DNA of 64,000 nucleotides from Paraburkholderia flava. GTDB lineage: Bacteria > Pseudomonadota > Gammaproteobacteria > Burkholderiales > Burkholderiaceae. Every line of letters begins with the position of its first letter. Position 1 is the stretch's first letter. The notes below the pieces were generated by a model. The model had not been told where the DNA came from and ran no database searches. It was given only the letters and a program-made list of their open reading frames with translations. Location: assembly GCF_004359985.1 (NCBI RefSeq), contig NZ_SMRO01000001.1, positions 1,488,001 to 1,552,000 of the forward strand, in the 5' to 3' direction. Positions 25,005 to 34,110 of this stretch are shown piece by piece. The position numbers were made by a program, and so were the translations under genes.

Positions 25005-25032
25005 AAACCCGATATCCACGCAAGGAACGAGC

Positions 25033-27401
25033 ATGCGCATCGTCTGTATCGGCGGCGGCCCGGCGGGGCTGTACTTCGGCCTGTTGATGAAAAGCCGCAA
25101 TCCCGCGCACGAAGTCACGGTGGTCGAGCGCAACCGGCCTTACGACACGTTCGGCTGGGGTGTGGTCTTCTCGGACCAGACGCTCGGTAATCTGCACGGC
25201 GCCGATGCGCCGAGCGCCGAACGCATCCTCGATGCGTTCAATCACTGGGACGACATCGAAATCCATTTCCGTGGCCGGCGCATCCGCTCGTCGGGTCACG
25301 GGTTCTGCGGCATCGGCCGCAAACGTCTGCTGAATATCCTGCAGGAACGGTGCGAAGCGCTCGGCGTGAAGCTGGTGTTCGAAACCCAGGTCGTCGACGA
25401 CGACGTCTACGACGCCGACCTGATCGTCGCGTGCGACGGCGCCAACAGCGCCATTCGCCAGAAATACGCGGCCACTTACCGCCCCGACGTCGATATGCGC
25501 GACTGCCGCTTCGTCTGGCTCGGCACACGCAAGCTCTTCGACGCATTCACGTTTGCGTTCGAAGAAACCGAATGGGGCTGGTTCCAGGCACACGCGTACC
25601 GCTTCGACGACGAGATGTCGACGTTCATCGTCGAAACGCCGGAGCATGTATGGCGTGCAGCCGGTCTCGACACGATGAGCAAGGAAGAAAGCATCGCGTT
25701 CTGCGAACGGCTTTTCGCGAAGTATCTGGACGATCAGCCGTTGCTGTCGAATGCCGCGCATCTGCGCGGCTCGTCGCAATGGATTCGCTTCCCGCGTGTG
25801 ATCAACGGCGAATGGGTGCACTGGAAAGACAATCCGCGCGGCGGTAAAACGCCGGTCGTGCTGATGGGCGACGCGGCGCACACCGCGCATTTCTCGATCG
25901 GCTCGGGCACGAAGCTCGCGCTCGAAGATGCGATCGAACTCGCGAACAGCATGCGCGCACATCCCGACGACCTCGCCGCCTCGCTCGCGCACTACACCGA
26001 AGTACGCAGCGTCGACGTGCTGCGCATCCAGAACGCCGCGCGCAATTCCACTGAATGGTTCGAACACGTCGAGCGCTATACCGCACTCGAACCCGAGCAG
26101 TTTGCCTACTCGCTGCTCACGCGCTCGCAGCGCATCTCGCACGAAAATCTGCGCTCGCGCGATGCGCACTATCTGTCCGCATTCGAAGACTGGCTCGCCG
26201 CACGCTCGGGTGTCACGCACGCGCCCGAGCAACATTCGGTCCCGCCGATGTTCACGCCATTCACGCTGCGCGGCGTCACGTTGAAGAATCGCGTCGTCGT
26301 ATCGCCGATGGCTCAATACTCGGCCGTCGACGGCGTGCCCGGCGACTATCACCTGATGCATCTCGGCGCGCGCGCAATGGGCGGCGCCGCGCTCGTGATG
26401 ACGGAGATGACCTGCGTCTCGCCGGAAGCGCGCATCACGCCCGGCTGCCCCGGCATGTACACGGCGGAACAGCAGACGGCATGGCAGCGCATCGTCGATT
26501 TCGTGCACGCGAATAGTGACGCGAAGATCGGCATGCAGATCGGCCATGCGGGAGCTAAAGCGTCGACGCGCGTCAGCTGGGAAGGCATCGATCGTCCATT
26601 GCCCGACGGTAACTGGCCACTCGTGTCGGCATCGCAGCAGCAGTATCTCGACGGCGTGAGTCAATGGTCGAGCGAAGCGACCACGAACGATCTCGACCAG
26701 ATCGAAGCGCAGTTCGTCCGCTCGACGGAAATGGCGGCAGCCGCCGGTTTCGACTGGCTCGAATTGCACTGCGCGCACGGCTATCTGCTGTCGAGTTTTC
26801 TGTCGCCGCTGACCAATCGACGCACCGACGCTTACGGCGGTTCCTTGCAGAACCGCTTGCGCTATCCACTGCGGATCTTCGCTGCGATCCGCGCAGTGTG
26901 GCCCGCCGACAAACCGATTTCCGTGCGTATTTCCGCGCACGACTGGGTCGACGGCGGCACGACGCCGGACGATGCCGTCGAGATTGCGCGTGCATTCAAG
27001 GCAGCGGGTGCGGACATGATCGACGTGTCGTCGGGTCAGGTCAGCAAGGAAGAAAAGCCCGTGTATGGCCGGATGTTCCAGACGCCGTTCGCCGATCGCA
27101 TCCGCAACGAAGCGGGCATCGCGACGATCGCGGTCGGTGCGATTTCGGAAGCGGACCACGTGAACAGCATCATCGCGGCGGGTCGTGCGGATCTGTGCGC
27201 GGTCGCGCGGCCGCATCTCGCGAATCCGTCATGGACGCTCAACGAGGCCGCAAAAATAGGCTATTTCGACGTGATGTGGCCGAAGCAGTACACGGCCGCG
27301 AAGTCGCAACTCGAACGCAACTACGAACGCGAACGCGCAATCGCACTGGAAAGCGCGCGTCTGTCGCCGCTCGAAATCGCGCAACGCGCGGAAGGCACAG
27401 T

Positions 27402-27405
<4 letters not shown>
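25033..27405 (+). CDS. Flavin monooxygenase / Old Yellow Enzyme-type reductase fusion (aryl-CoA hydroxylase-reductase)
   Basis: 790 residues from the ATG at 25033 with AAGGAACGA upstream; a TTG at 24976 is part of the promoter and is rejected. Residues 1-~390 form a class A flavoprotein hydroxylase: [35 protein letters not shown] and [18 protein letters not shown]. From about 400 an Old Yellow Enzyme barrel follows: [20 protein letters not shown], then [40 protein letters not shown]. This fusion is known as 2-aminobenzoyl-CoA monooxygenase/reductase in Azoarcus evansii and is annotated elsewhere as salicylyl-CoA 5-hydroxylase/oxidoreductase. It hydroxylates C5 of the aryl-CoA and reduces the ring. 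It is the first gene of the operon and overlaps the next by 4 bp. Confidence 0.9.
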
Positions 27406-28180
<775 letters not shown>

Positions 28181-28184
<4 letters not shown>

Positions 28185-28735
28185 CCCAGGCTGCCAGCCC
28201 GAAGAAAACCGCAGCGGAAACGCGCAGCCCACGCAAGGGTGTCGCAAAGCCCGCTGACAACGTCGTCGATCTCGAGATGAGCACCGGCGTCGACAGTCAC
28301 ATGGGGCTGCGTCTGTGGCTGCGTATGCTGACCACGACGAATCTCGTGCAAGCCGAGCTGCGCAAGCGTCTGCGTGCCGAATTCGACACGACGCTGCCAC
28401 GCTTCGACATGATGGCGCAGCTCGAACGTCATCCCGACGGCTTGAAGATGACCGAGCTGTCGCGTCGTTTGATGGTGACCGGCGGCAACGTCACCGGCAT
28501 TACCGATCAACTCGAGAACGAAGGGTTCGTCGTGCGCAGCGCCGATCCGAACGACCGTCGCTCGATCAGCGTGAAGCTCACGCCGGCCGGTCGCGCGCAG
28601 TTCGACCGGATGGCGGTCGCGCATGAACAGTGGGTCGTCGAGTTGTTCGGCGGCCTCGGGCTCGACGACAAATCTCGCATGCATCAGCGCCTCGGCAAGC
28701 TCAAAAAGCATTTGCTCGACAACGTGAGCCGCTGA
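28181..28735 (+). CDS. MarR-family regulator of the aryl-CoA operon
   Basis: 184 residues from the GTG at 28181, which overlaps the previous stop (GTGA) and has GGTGGAGA in front; an ATG at 28277 is an alternative. The wHTH is at about 80-150: [40 protein letters not shown], then [20 protein letters not shown] (the wing, with the conserved DxR). The first ~30 residues are basic and probably disordered. MarR proteins of aromatic-CoA clusters usually sense the CoA thioester. Lying inside the operon, it would be autoregulated. Confidence 0.88.
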
Positions 28736-28764
28736 ACCGCATCGAATCGAAGGAGACAGCGCGC

Positions 28765-29631
28765 ATGACTTCATCAACAGACACCAACAATCTCGTCGAC
28801 CGGCTGCTGGCAGGCAATCGCACAACACTCGCCGGCTACACCGCGCAGCACTTCGTCTGGAGCGTCGCCAACGGCGTCGGCACGGTCACACTAAATCGCC
28901 CTGAGCGCAAAAACCCGCTGACGTTCGAGTCCTACGCCGAACTGCGCGACCTGTTCCGTCAGCTCGCGTACGCCACCGACGTGAAAGCGATCGTCATTCA
29001 AGGCGCCGGCGGCAACTTCTGTTCGGGCGGCGACGTGCACGAAATCATCGCGCCGTTGATCAACCTGCCGATGCCCGAACTGCTGCTGTTCACGCGCATG
29101 ACCGGCGATCTCGTCAAAGCGATGCGCCATTGTCCGCAGCCGATCGTCGCAGCCGTCGACGGCGTATGTGCCGGCGCAGGCGCGATCCTCGCGATGGCTT
29201 CCGATCTGCGTCTCGGCACCGCGCGCAGCAAGCTCGCGTTCCTGTTCGCGCGCGTCGGTCTCGCAGGCTGCGACATGGGTGCGTGTTCGATCCTGCCGCG
29301 CATCATCGGCCAGGGGCGAGCCGCCGAGCTGCTGTTCACCGGCCGCGCGGCGAGCGGCGACGAAGGCCACGCATGGGGTTTCTACAACCGGCTGTGCGAG
29401 CCAGATGTGCTATCCGCCGAAGCGACCCAACTCGCCGCCGATCTCGCCGCCGGTCCGACGTTCGCGCACGGCATCACGAAGAAGATGCTGCATCAGGAGT
29501 GGAGCATGAGCATCGACGAGGCAATCGAATCCGAAGCGCAGGCGCAGGCAATCTGCATGAACACGCGCGATTTCGAGCGCGCGTACCGCGCATTCGCGGC
29601 GAAGCAGCGTCCCGTGTTCGAAGGAGATTGA
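28765..29631 (+). CDS. Enoyl-CoA hydratase/isomerase family protein
   Basis: 288 residues from the ATG at 28765, with AAGGAGA 9 nt before it. Crotonase motifs: [14 protein letters not shown], the oxyanion-hole strand [34 protein letters not shown] and [21 protein letters not shown] long N-terminal extension (~25 residues) is typical of the homologues in such clusters. Expected to hydrate or hydrolytically open the ring-derived enoyl-CoA; the exact reaction is not shown by sequence. Confidence 0.88.
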   Translation: MTSSTDTNNLVDRLLAGNRTTLAGYTAQHFVWSVANGVGTVTLNRPERKNPLTFESYAELRDLFRQLAYATDVKAIVIQGAGGNFCSGGDVHEIIAPLINLPMPELLLFTRMTGDLVKAMRHCPQPIVAAVDGVCAGAGAILAMASDLRLGTARSKLAFLFARVGLAGCDMGACSILPRIIGQGRAAELLFTGRAASGDEGHAWGFYNRLCEPDVLSAEATQLAADLAAGPTFAHGITKKMLHQEWSMSIDEAIESEAQAQAICMNTRDFERAYRAFAAKQRPVFEGD

Positions 29632-29632
29632 C

Positions 29633-30826
29633 GTGAGCGCACCTGATCCGCACAGCGCACTCGCATGGCCGTTTTTTGAGGACCATCATCGCTCGCTTGC
29701 CGCCGATATCGAGGCGTGGTCCGCCGCGCATCTGCACGACGTTCCGCACGATGACGTCGACGCGACCTGTCGCTCGCTCGTCCGTGAACTCGGTGCGGCG
29801 GGCTGGTTGAAATACGGCGTCGGCGGTACGGCGTACGGTGGTCACGGCGACACGATCGATACGCGCGCCGTGTGTCTGCTGCGCGAAACGCTCGCGAAGC
29901 ACGCGGGCCTCGCCGACTTCGCGCTCGCGATGCAGGGGCTCGGCTCCGGCGCAATTTCGCTGGCGGGCACGCATGAGCAGAAGTCGCACTATCTGCCGCG
30001 CGTTGCGAACGGCACGGCGCTCGCCGCATTCGCGCTGTCCGAACCCGAAGCCGGTTCCGACGTCGCCGCGATGGCACTGACCGCACGCGAAGACGGCGAC
30101 ACGTGGGTACTCGACGGCGAGAAGACGTGGATCTCGAACGGCGGCATCGCGGATTTCTATGTGGTGTTTGCACGCACCGGCGAAGCGCCGGGTGCACGCG
30201 GCATCACGGCGTTTATCGTCGATGCGAATACGCCGGGGCTCGAGATCGCCGAGCGTATCGACGTGATCGCGCCGCATCCGCTTGCCCGGCTGCGCTTCGC
30301 GAACGCACGTGTGCCGCGCGATCAGTTGCTCGGTGCACGCGGCGAAGGTTTCAAACTCGCGATGCGTACGCTCGATATTTTTCGCACATCGGTTGCCGCT
30401 GCATCGCTCGGCTTCGCACGTCGCGCAATGGCCGAAGGACTCGCACGCGCGGCATCGCGCAAGATGTTCGGTCAAACGCTCGGCGACTTCCAGTTGACGC
30501 AGGCCAAACTCGCGCAGATGGCGCTGACAATCGACAGCAGTGCCTTGCTCGTCTATCGCGCCGCGTGGCTGCGCGATCGCGGCGAGAACGTCACGCGCGA
30601 AGCCGCGATGGCGAAATGGCACGCGAGCGAAGGCGCACAACAGGTCATCGACGCGGCCGTGCAACTGTGGGGCGGCATGGGCGTGCAAAGCGGCACCACC
30701 GTCGAAACGCTGTATCGCGAGATCCGCGCGCTGCGCATTTACGAAGGCGCGACCGAAGTGCAGCAATTGATCGTCGGACGCGATCTGCTGAAAGCGCATG
30801 CGGCAGATCAGGAGCGCACGCGATGA
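29633..30826 (+). CDS. Acyl-CoA dehydrogenase
   Basis: 397 residues; GTG start at 29633, with AAGGAGAT before it and 1 bp after the previous stop. Three-domain ACAD: helical N-part, then [20 protein letters not shown] and [17 protein letters not shown] in the FAD-binding beta-domain, and the C-terminal helices with [37 protein letters not shown] and [20 protein letters not shown]. It would oxidise an acyl-CoA made after ring cleavage and pass electrons to ETF. It overlaps the next gene by 4 bp. Confidence 0.92.
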   Translation: MSAPDPHSALAWPFFEDHHRSLAADIEAWSAAHLHDVPHDDVDATCRSLVRELGAAGWLKYGVGGTAYGGHGDTIDTRAVCLLRETLAKHAGLADFALAMQGLGSGAISLAGTHEQKSHYLPRVANGTALAAFALSEPEAGSDVAAMALTAREDGDTWVLDGEKTWISNGGIADFYVVFARTGEAPGARGITAFIVDANTPGLEIAERIDVIAPHPLARLRFANARVPRDQLLGARGEGFKLAMRTLDIFRTSVAAASLGFARRAMAEGLARAASRKMFGQTLGDFQLTQAKLAQMALTIDSSALLVYRAAWLRDRGENVTREAAMAKWHASEGAQQVIDAAVQLWGGMGVQSGTTVETLYREIRALRIYEGATEVQQLIVGRDLLKAHAADQERTR

Positions 30827-31278
30827 ACGCCGGCACGTTCGAGATGCCGATGCGCATCCGCTTCGCGCACTGCGATCCGGCGGGCATCGTGTTCTATCCG
30901 CAGTACCTCGTGATGACCAACGCGCTCGTCGAGGACTGGTTCACCGAACGGCTCGGCATCGACTATGCGGACATGATCGCGCTGCGCCGCGTCGGCCTGC
31001 CGATCGTCAAGCTCGACTGCGAATTCTCGCGACCGAGCCGGATGGGCGAAACGGTCACGCTGTCGCTCACGCTCGATGCAACGGGACAACGTTCGATCCG
31101 CATCGCGATCGTCTGCCGCAGCGGCGACGAAGTGCGTTTTAGCGCGCATCAGGTGCTCGTCACGATGTCGCTCGACAGCGGCCAGTCGATCGACATTCCC
31201 GACGACATCGCCGCCGCGCTCGCGACCTTCGCAACGCAGCCCACATCCGTAACGAATACCGAGGAAACACGCTCATGA
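30823..31278 (+). CDS. 4-hydroxybenzoyl-CoA thioesterase-type hotdog thioesterase
   Basis: 151 residues. The ATGA overlap sets the start at 30823. The 4HBT signature with catalytic Asp (D18) reads [19 protein letters not shown], followed by [15 protein letters not shown]. It would release CoA from stalled or toxic aryl-CoA or acyl-CoA intermediates and so prevent trapping of CoA, the usual role of hotdog thioesterases in aerobic aryl-CoA pathways. Confidence 0.9.
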   Translation: MNAGTFEMPMRIRFAHCDPAGIVFYPQYLVMTNALVEDWFTERLGIDYADMIALRRVGLPIVKLDCEFSRPSRMGETVTLSLTLDATGQRSIRIAIVCRSGDEVRFSAHQVLVTMSLDSGQSIDIPDDIAAALATFATQPTSVTNTEETRS

Positions 31279-31676
31279 AAAAAGATCTGTTGCCCGCGGG
31301 CTGGACGCCGCCGCGCGGCTATGCGAACGGCGTGGCCGCACACGGCACGCAGGTTTTTATCGCCGGGCAGATCGGCTGGGACGAACAGAACCGCTTTCAC
31401 AGCGACACGTTCGCCGATCAGGCCGTGCAGGCGCTGCGCAACGTCGTCGCGGTGCTGCGCGAAGCCGGTGGCAAGCCGGAGCATCTGGTTCGAATGACGT
31501 GGTACGTCACCGACAAACGCGAATACCTCGATGCATTGAAAGAGATCGGCCGCGGCTTTCGAGAACTGATCGGCGACTACCGGATCGCGATGAGCGCGGT
31601 GCAGGTCGTCGCATTGATCGAAGACCACGCGAAGGTCGAGATCGAAGCGACCGCCGTCATTCCGGACGAAGCGTAG
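31275..31676 (+). CDS. RidA/YjgF-family protein lacking the canonical arginine
   Basis: 133 residues with the RidA fold: VFIAGQIGWDEQNRF, DQAVQALRNVVAVLREAGGK, LVRMTWYVTDKREYLDAL, then VEIEATAVI. Start fixed by the ATGA overlap. At the place of the RidA substrate-binding Arg (PARSxVEV) this protein has IAMSAVQV, so M106 replaces the Arg essential for imine/enamine deamination in archetypal RidA. In context a deaminase or hydrolase acting on the enamine product of the hydroxylase-reductase is attractive, but the missing Arg argues for another chemistry or a binding role. Confidence 0.85.
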   Translation: MKKDLLPAGWTPPRGYANGVAAHGTQVFIAGQIGWDEQNRFHSDTFADQAVQALRNVVAVLREAGGKPEHLVRMTWYVTDKREYLDALKEIGRGFRELIGDYRIAMSAVQVVALIEDHAKVEIEATAVIPDEA

Positions 31677-31696
31677 TCACTGCCTGGGAGCCTGGG

Positions 31697-33343
31697 ATGG
31701 AACCGTCTGCTCACGTCGATACATTCGCGCGCGATCACTTGCCGCCGCAGTCGCAATGGCCGGAGTTTCTGCTCGACAATCCGGACGTGCGTTACCCCGC
31801 CCGCTTCAACTGCGCGACCGAACTGCTCGACGGCACGATCGCAGCGGGTCATCGCGATCGGCCCGCGATCTGGTCCGACGTCGACGGTGTGCCGCACGCA
31901 ACCACGTACGGCGAACTGCTCGAACGCGTGAATCGCACGGCACACGTACTCGTTGAAAAGCTGGGACTGAAGCCAGGGAATCGCGTGTTGCTGCGCGGAC
32001 CGAACACGCTGCAGATGGCAGTTGCATGTCTCGCTGCGCTAAAGGCCGGGCTCGTCGTCGTGCCGACGATGCCGCTGCTACGCGCAAAAGAACTGAAGCA
32101 GATCGTCGACAAGGCGCAGATCGCAGCGGCACTATGCGACGCACGGCTCGCCGACGAACTCGAACGTTGCCGCGATCCGCAGAACGAGCACTTCTGCGCA
32201 GGTTTGCAGCAAGTGTGCTTCTTTCACGATGACGCCGCTGATTCTTTAGATACGCTCGCCGCCGCACTGCCCGCGCAATCGGCCCACTTCGACGCCTGCG
32301 ACACAGCCGCCGACGACGTCTGCCTGATCGCATTCACGAGCGGCACGACCGGCGCGCCGAAGGGCTGCATGCATTTCCATCGCGACGTGCTCGCGATGTG
32401 CGATCTATTCCCGCGTCACGTGCTCAAACCCTCCGCCGACGATGTGTTCTGCGGCACACCACCGCTCGCGTTCACGTTCGGACTCGGCGGATTGCTGTGC
32501 TTTCCGCTGCGCGTCGGCGCATCGACGGTGCTGATCGAAAAGCTCACGCCGGAAACGCTGCTGCAAACCGTCGAACGATTTCACGCGACCGTGATGTTCA
32601 CCGCGCCGACCTTCTATCGGCAGATGGCGCCGCTCGTACCGCGCGTCGACCTGTCGAGTCTGCGCAAGACCGTGTCGGCCGGCGAGGCGCTGCCGGATTC
32701 GACACGCGACCTGTGGCGCAACGCGAGCGGCATCGAGATGATCGACGGCATCGGCGGCACGGAGCTGATCCACATTTTCATTTCGTCGGCGGGCACGGAG
32801 GTGCGGCCGCATGCGATCGGCCGCGCGATACCGGGCTACGTCGTGTGCGCAGTCGATGACGCGATGCAGCCGCTACCGCCCGGCCAGATCGGCAAGCTCG
32901 CGGTGCGCGGGCCGACCGGCTGCCGCTATCTCGCCGACGAGCGTCAGACGAAATTCGTCCGCGACGGCTGGAACCTGCCCGGCGACGCGGTCTACCTCGA
33001 CGAAGACGGCTACGTGTTCTACCAGGCCCGCGCCGACGACATGATCGTTTCGTCCGGCTACAACATCTCAGGCCCGGAAGTGGAAAGCGTGCTGATGCAG
33101 CATGCGGCCGTTGCCGAGTGCGGCGTCGTCGGCGTGCCCGACGACACGCGCGGGCAGATCGTGAAAGCGTTCGTCGTGCTGCGGCCTGGCGCCGTCGCGG
33201 ACGATGCGCTCGTCACGGAGCTGCAGGAGTTCGTCAAGCAGACCGTGGCACCGTACAAGTACCCACGCGTCATTGTGTTCGCCGACGCGTTGCCGCGCAC
33301 CGAGACGGGCAAGCTCAAGCGCTTCGCGTTACGGTCGATGTGA
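31697..33343 (+). CDS. Aryl-CoA ligase (2-aminobenzoate/benzoate-CoA ligase family)
   Basis: 548 residues from the ATG at 31697, with GGGAG upstream. ANL motifs in order: LIAFTSGTTGAPKGCMH (P-loop), GGTELIHIFIS, RADDMIVSSGYNISGPEVES and the C-terminal catalytic Lys in RTETGKLKRFALRSM. The whole sequence resembles benzoate-, 2-aminobenzoate- and 3-hydroxybenzoate-CoA ligases. It should activate the aromatic acid with ATP and CoA, the first step of the pathway, although it is the last gene of the operon. Confidence 0.9.
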   Translation: MEPSAHVDTFARDHLPPQSQWPEFLLDNPDVRYPARFNCATELLDGTIAAGHRDRPAIWSDVDGVPHATTYGELLERVNRTAHVLVEKLGLKPGNRVLLRGPNTLQMAVACLAALKAGLVVVPTMPLLRAKELKQIVDKAQIAAALCDARLADELERCRDPQNEHFCAGLQQVCFFHDDAADSLDTLAAALPAQSAHFDACDTAADDVCLIAFTSGTTGAPKGCMHFHRDVLAMCDLFPRHVLKPSADDVFCGTPPLAFTFGLGGLLCFPLRVGASTVLIEKLTPETLLQTVERFHATVMFTAPTFYRQMAPLVPRVDLSSLRKTVSAGEALPDSTRDLWRNASGIEMIDGIGGTELIHIFISSAGTEVRPHAIGRAIPGYVVCAVDDAMQPLPPGQIGKLAVRGPTGCRYLADERQTKFVRDGWNLPGDAVYLDEDGYVFYQARADDMIVSSGYNISGPEVESVLMQHAAVAECGVVGVPDDTRGQIVKAFVVLRPGAVADDALVTELQEFVKQTVAPYKYPRVIVFADALPRTETGKLKRFALRSM

Positions 33344-33344
33344 T

Positions 33345-33367
33345 CGCGCCGCCGGGCAGGCGGCGCG
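33345..33367 (+). terminator. Hairpin ending the aryl-CoA operon
   Basis: CGCGCCGCC (33345-33353) and GGCGGCGCG (33359-33367) form a 9-bp stem with a 5-nt loop, starting 2 bp after the ligase stop. No long U-tract follows (CTTCG), so termination may be only partial. Confidence 0.5.
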
Positions 33368-33391
33368 CTTCGACCAATCCACTTACCCCGC

Positions 33392-33859
33392 CTACCCCTC
33401 GTACGCCGCCCTCAACTTCGCGACGTCGAATTTCGTCATCGTCACCATCACCGCAGCGACGCGCGCAGCCTTGACCTTATCGGTATCGACCATCATCCGG
33501 ATCAGATCGTCCGGAATGATCTGCCACGACACGCCGAAGCGGTCCTTCAGCCAGCCGCAGCTCTCGGGAAAACCACCGCCCTCTTGCAGGGCGTCCCAGT
33601 AGCGGTCGAGTTCCGCCTGATCGCTACAGTTAACCATCAGCGAAATCGCGTGATTGAACGTCTCCTTGCCGCTCACGCCCATCGCGATGAACGGCTGGCC
33701 GAAAAGCTCGAACTCGACGATCTTCGCGGCCTGCGCGGCCGGCGATACCTCCGTGACCCGCACGACGCGTGAGTCCGGGAAAATGCCCGCATAGAACGCG
33801 GCAGCCTCCTCGGCTTCGCTGAAGTACCAGAGAAATGGCGTGATCTTCTGAATCGACAT
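33392..33859 (-). CDS. VOC-family (PhnB/3-demethylubiquinone methyltransferase-like) protein
   Basis: 155 residues: ITPFLWYFSEAEEAAAFYAG, FPDSRVVRVTEVSP, FIAMGVSGKETFNHAISLMV, CGWLKDRFGVSWQIIPDD. This is the PhnB-type glyoxalase/VOC fold. The old name 3-demethylubiquinone-9 3-methyltransferase for this group is not supported by any methyltransferase motif. GGAGACTCGC before the ATG is the ribosome-binding site. It is convergent with the aryl-CoA operon; function unknown. Confidence 0.88.
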   Translation of the reverse strand: MSIQKITPFLWYFSEAEEAAAFYAGIFPDSRVVRVTEVSPAAQAAKIVEFELFGQPFIAMGVSGKETFNHAISLMVNCSDQAELDRYWDALQEGGGFPESCGWLKDRFGVSWQIIPDDLIRMMVDTDKVKAARVAAVMVTMTKFDVAKLRAAYEG

Positions 33860-34110
33860 CGCGAGTCTCCTGTCATTGCTGGTGAAAAACGCAGGTACGT
33901 TGCATGCCGCCGCCGGAACGACGAGGGAAGCGCGCCAAAATTAGCACGTCGCAGCCCGCGATTCCACCCCTCATCGCGTAGTCGGAAACCGCGCGGAAAC
34001 CGCGCACGAATCGCACTGCAACACGCCCCACGCAAGCTCGCGGCATGCTAAAAAGATCTGAAGAAATCAAGCACTGCAGACATTCATCGCCGACCATCAG
34101 GAGGAAACAA

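Larger units (their letters stand above)
24390..25032. other. 643-bp non-coding region ahead of the aryl-CoA operon
   Basis: The left part (24448-24573) is repeat copy B. The middle shows no coding potential. The right part, from about 24840, holds three GGTTACG motifs and a sigma-70 promoter described separately. The composition changes here from the accessory stretch to the GC-rich operon. Confidence 0.55.

Noticed and set aside
24976..25032. TTG start of the hydroxylase-reductase fusion at 24976
   Set aside because: That triplet is part of the TTGACA -35 box; the ATG at 25033 has a ribosome-binding site and begins directly with the FAD motif.
25003..27216. 737-codon open frame antisense to the hydroxylase-reductase fusion
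   Set aside because: Low-complexity shadow composition and no start signal; the plus strand encodes two clear enzyme domains.
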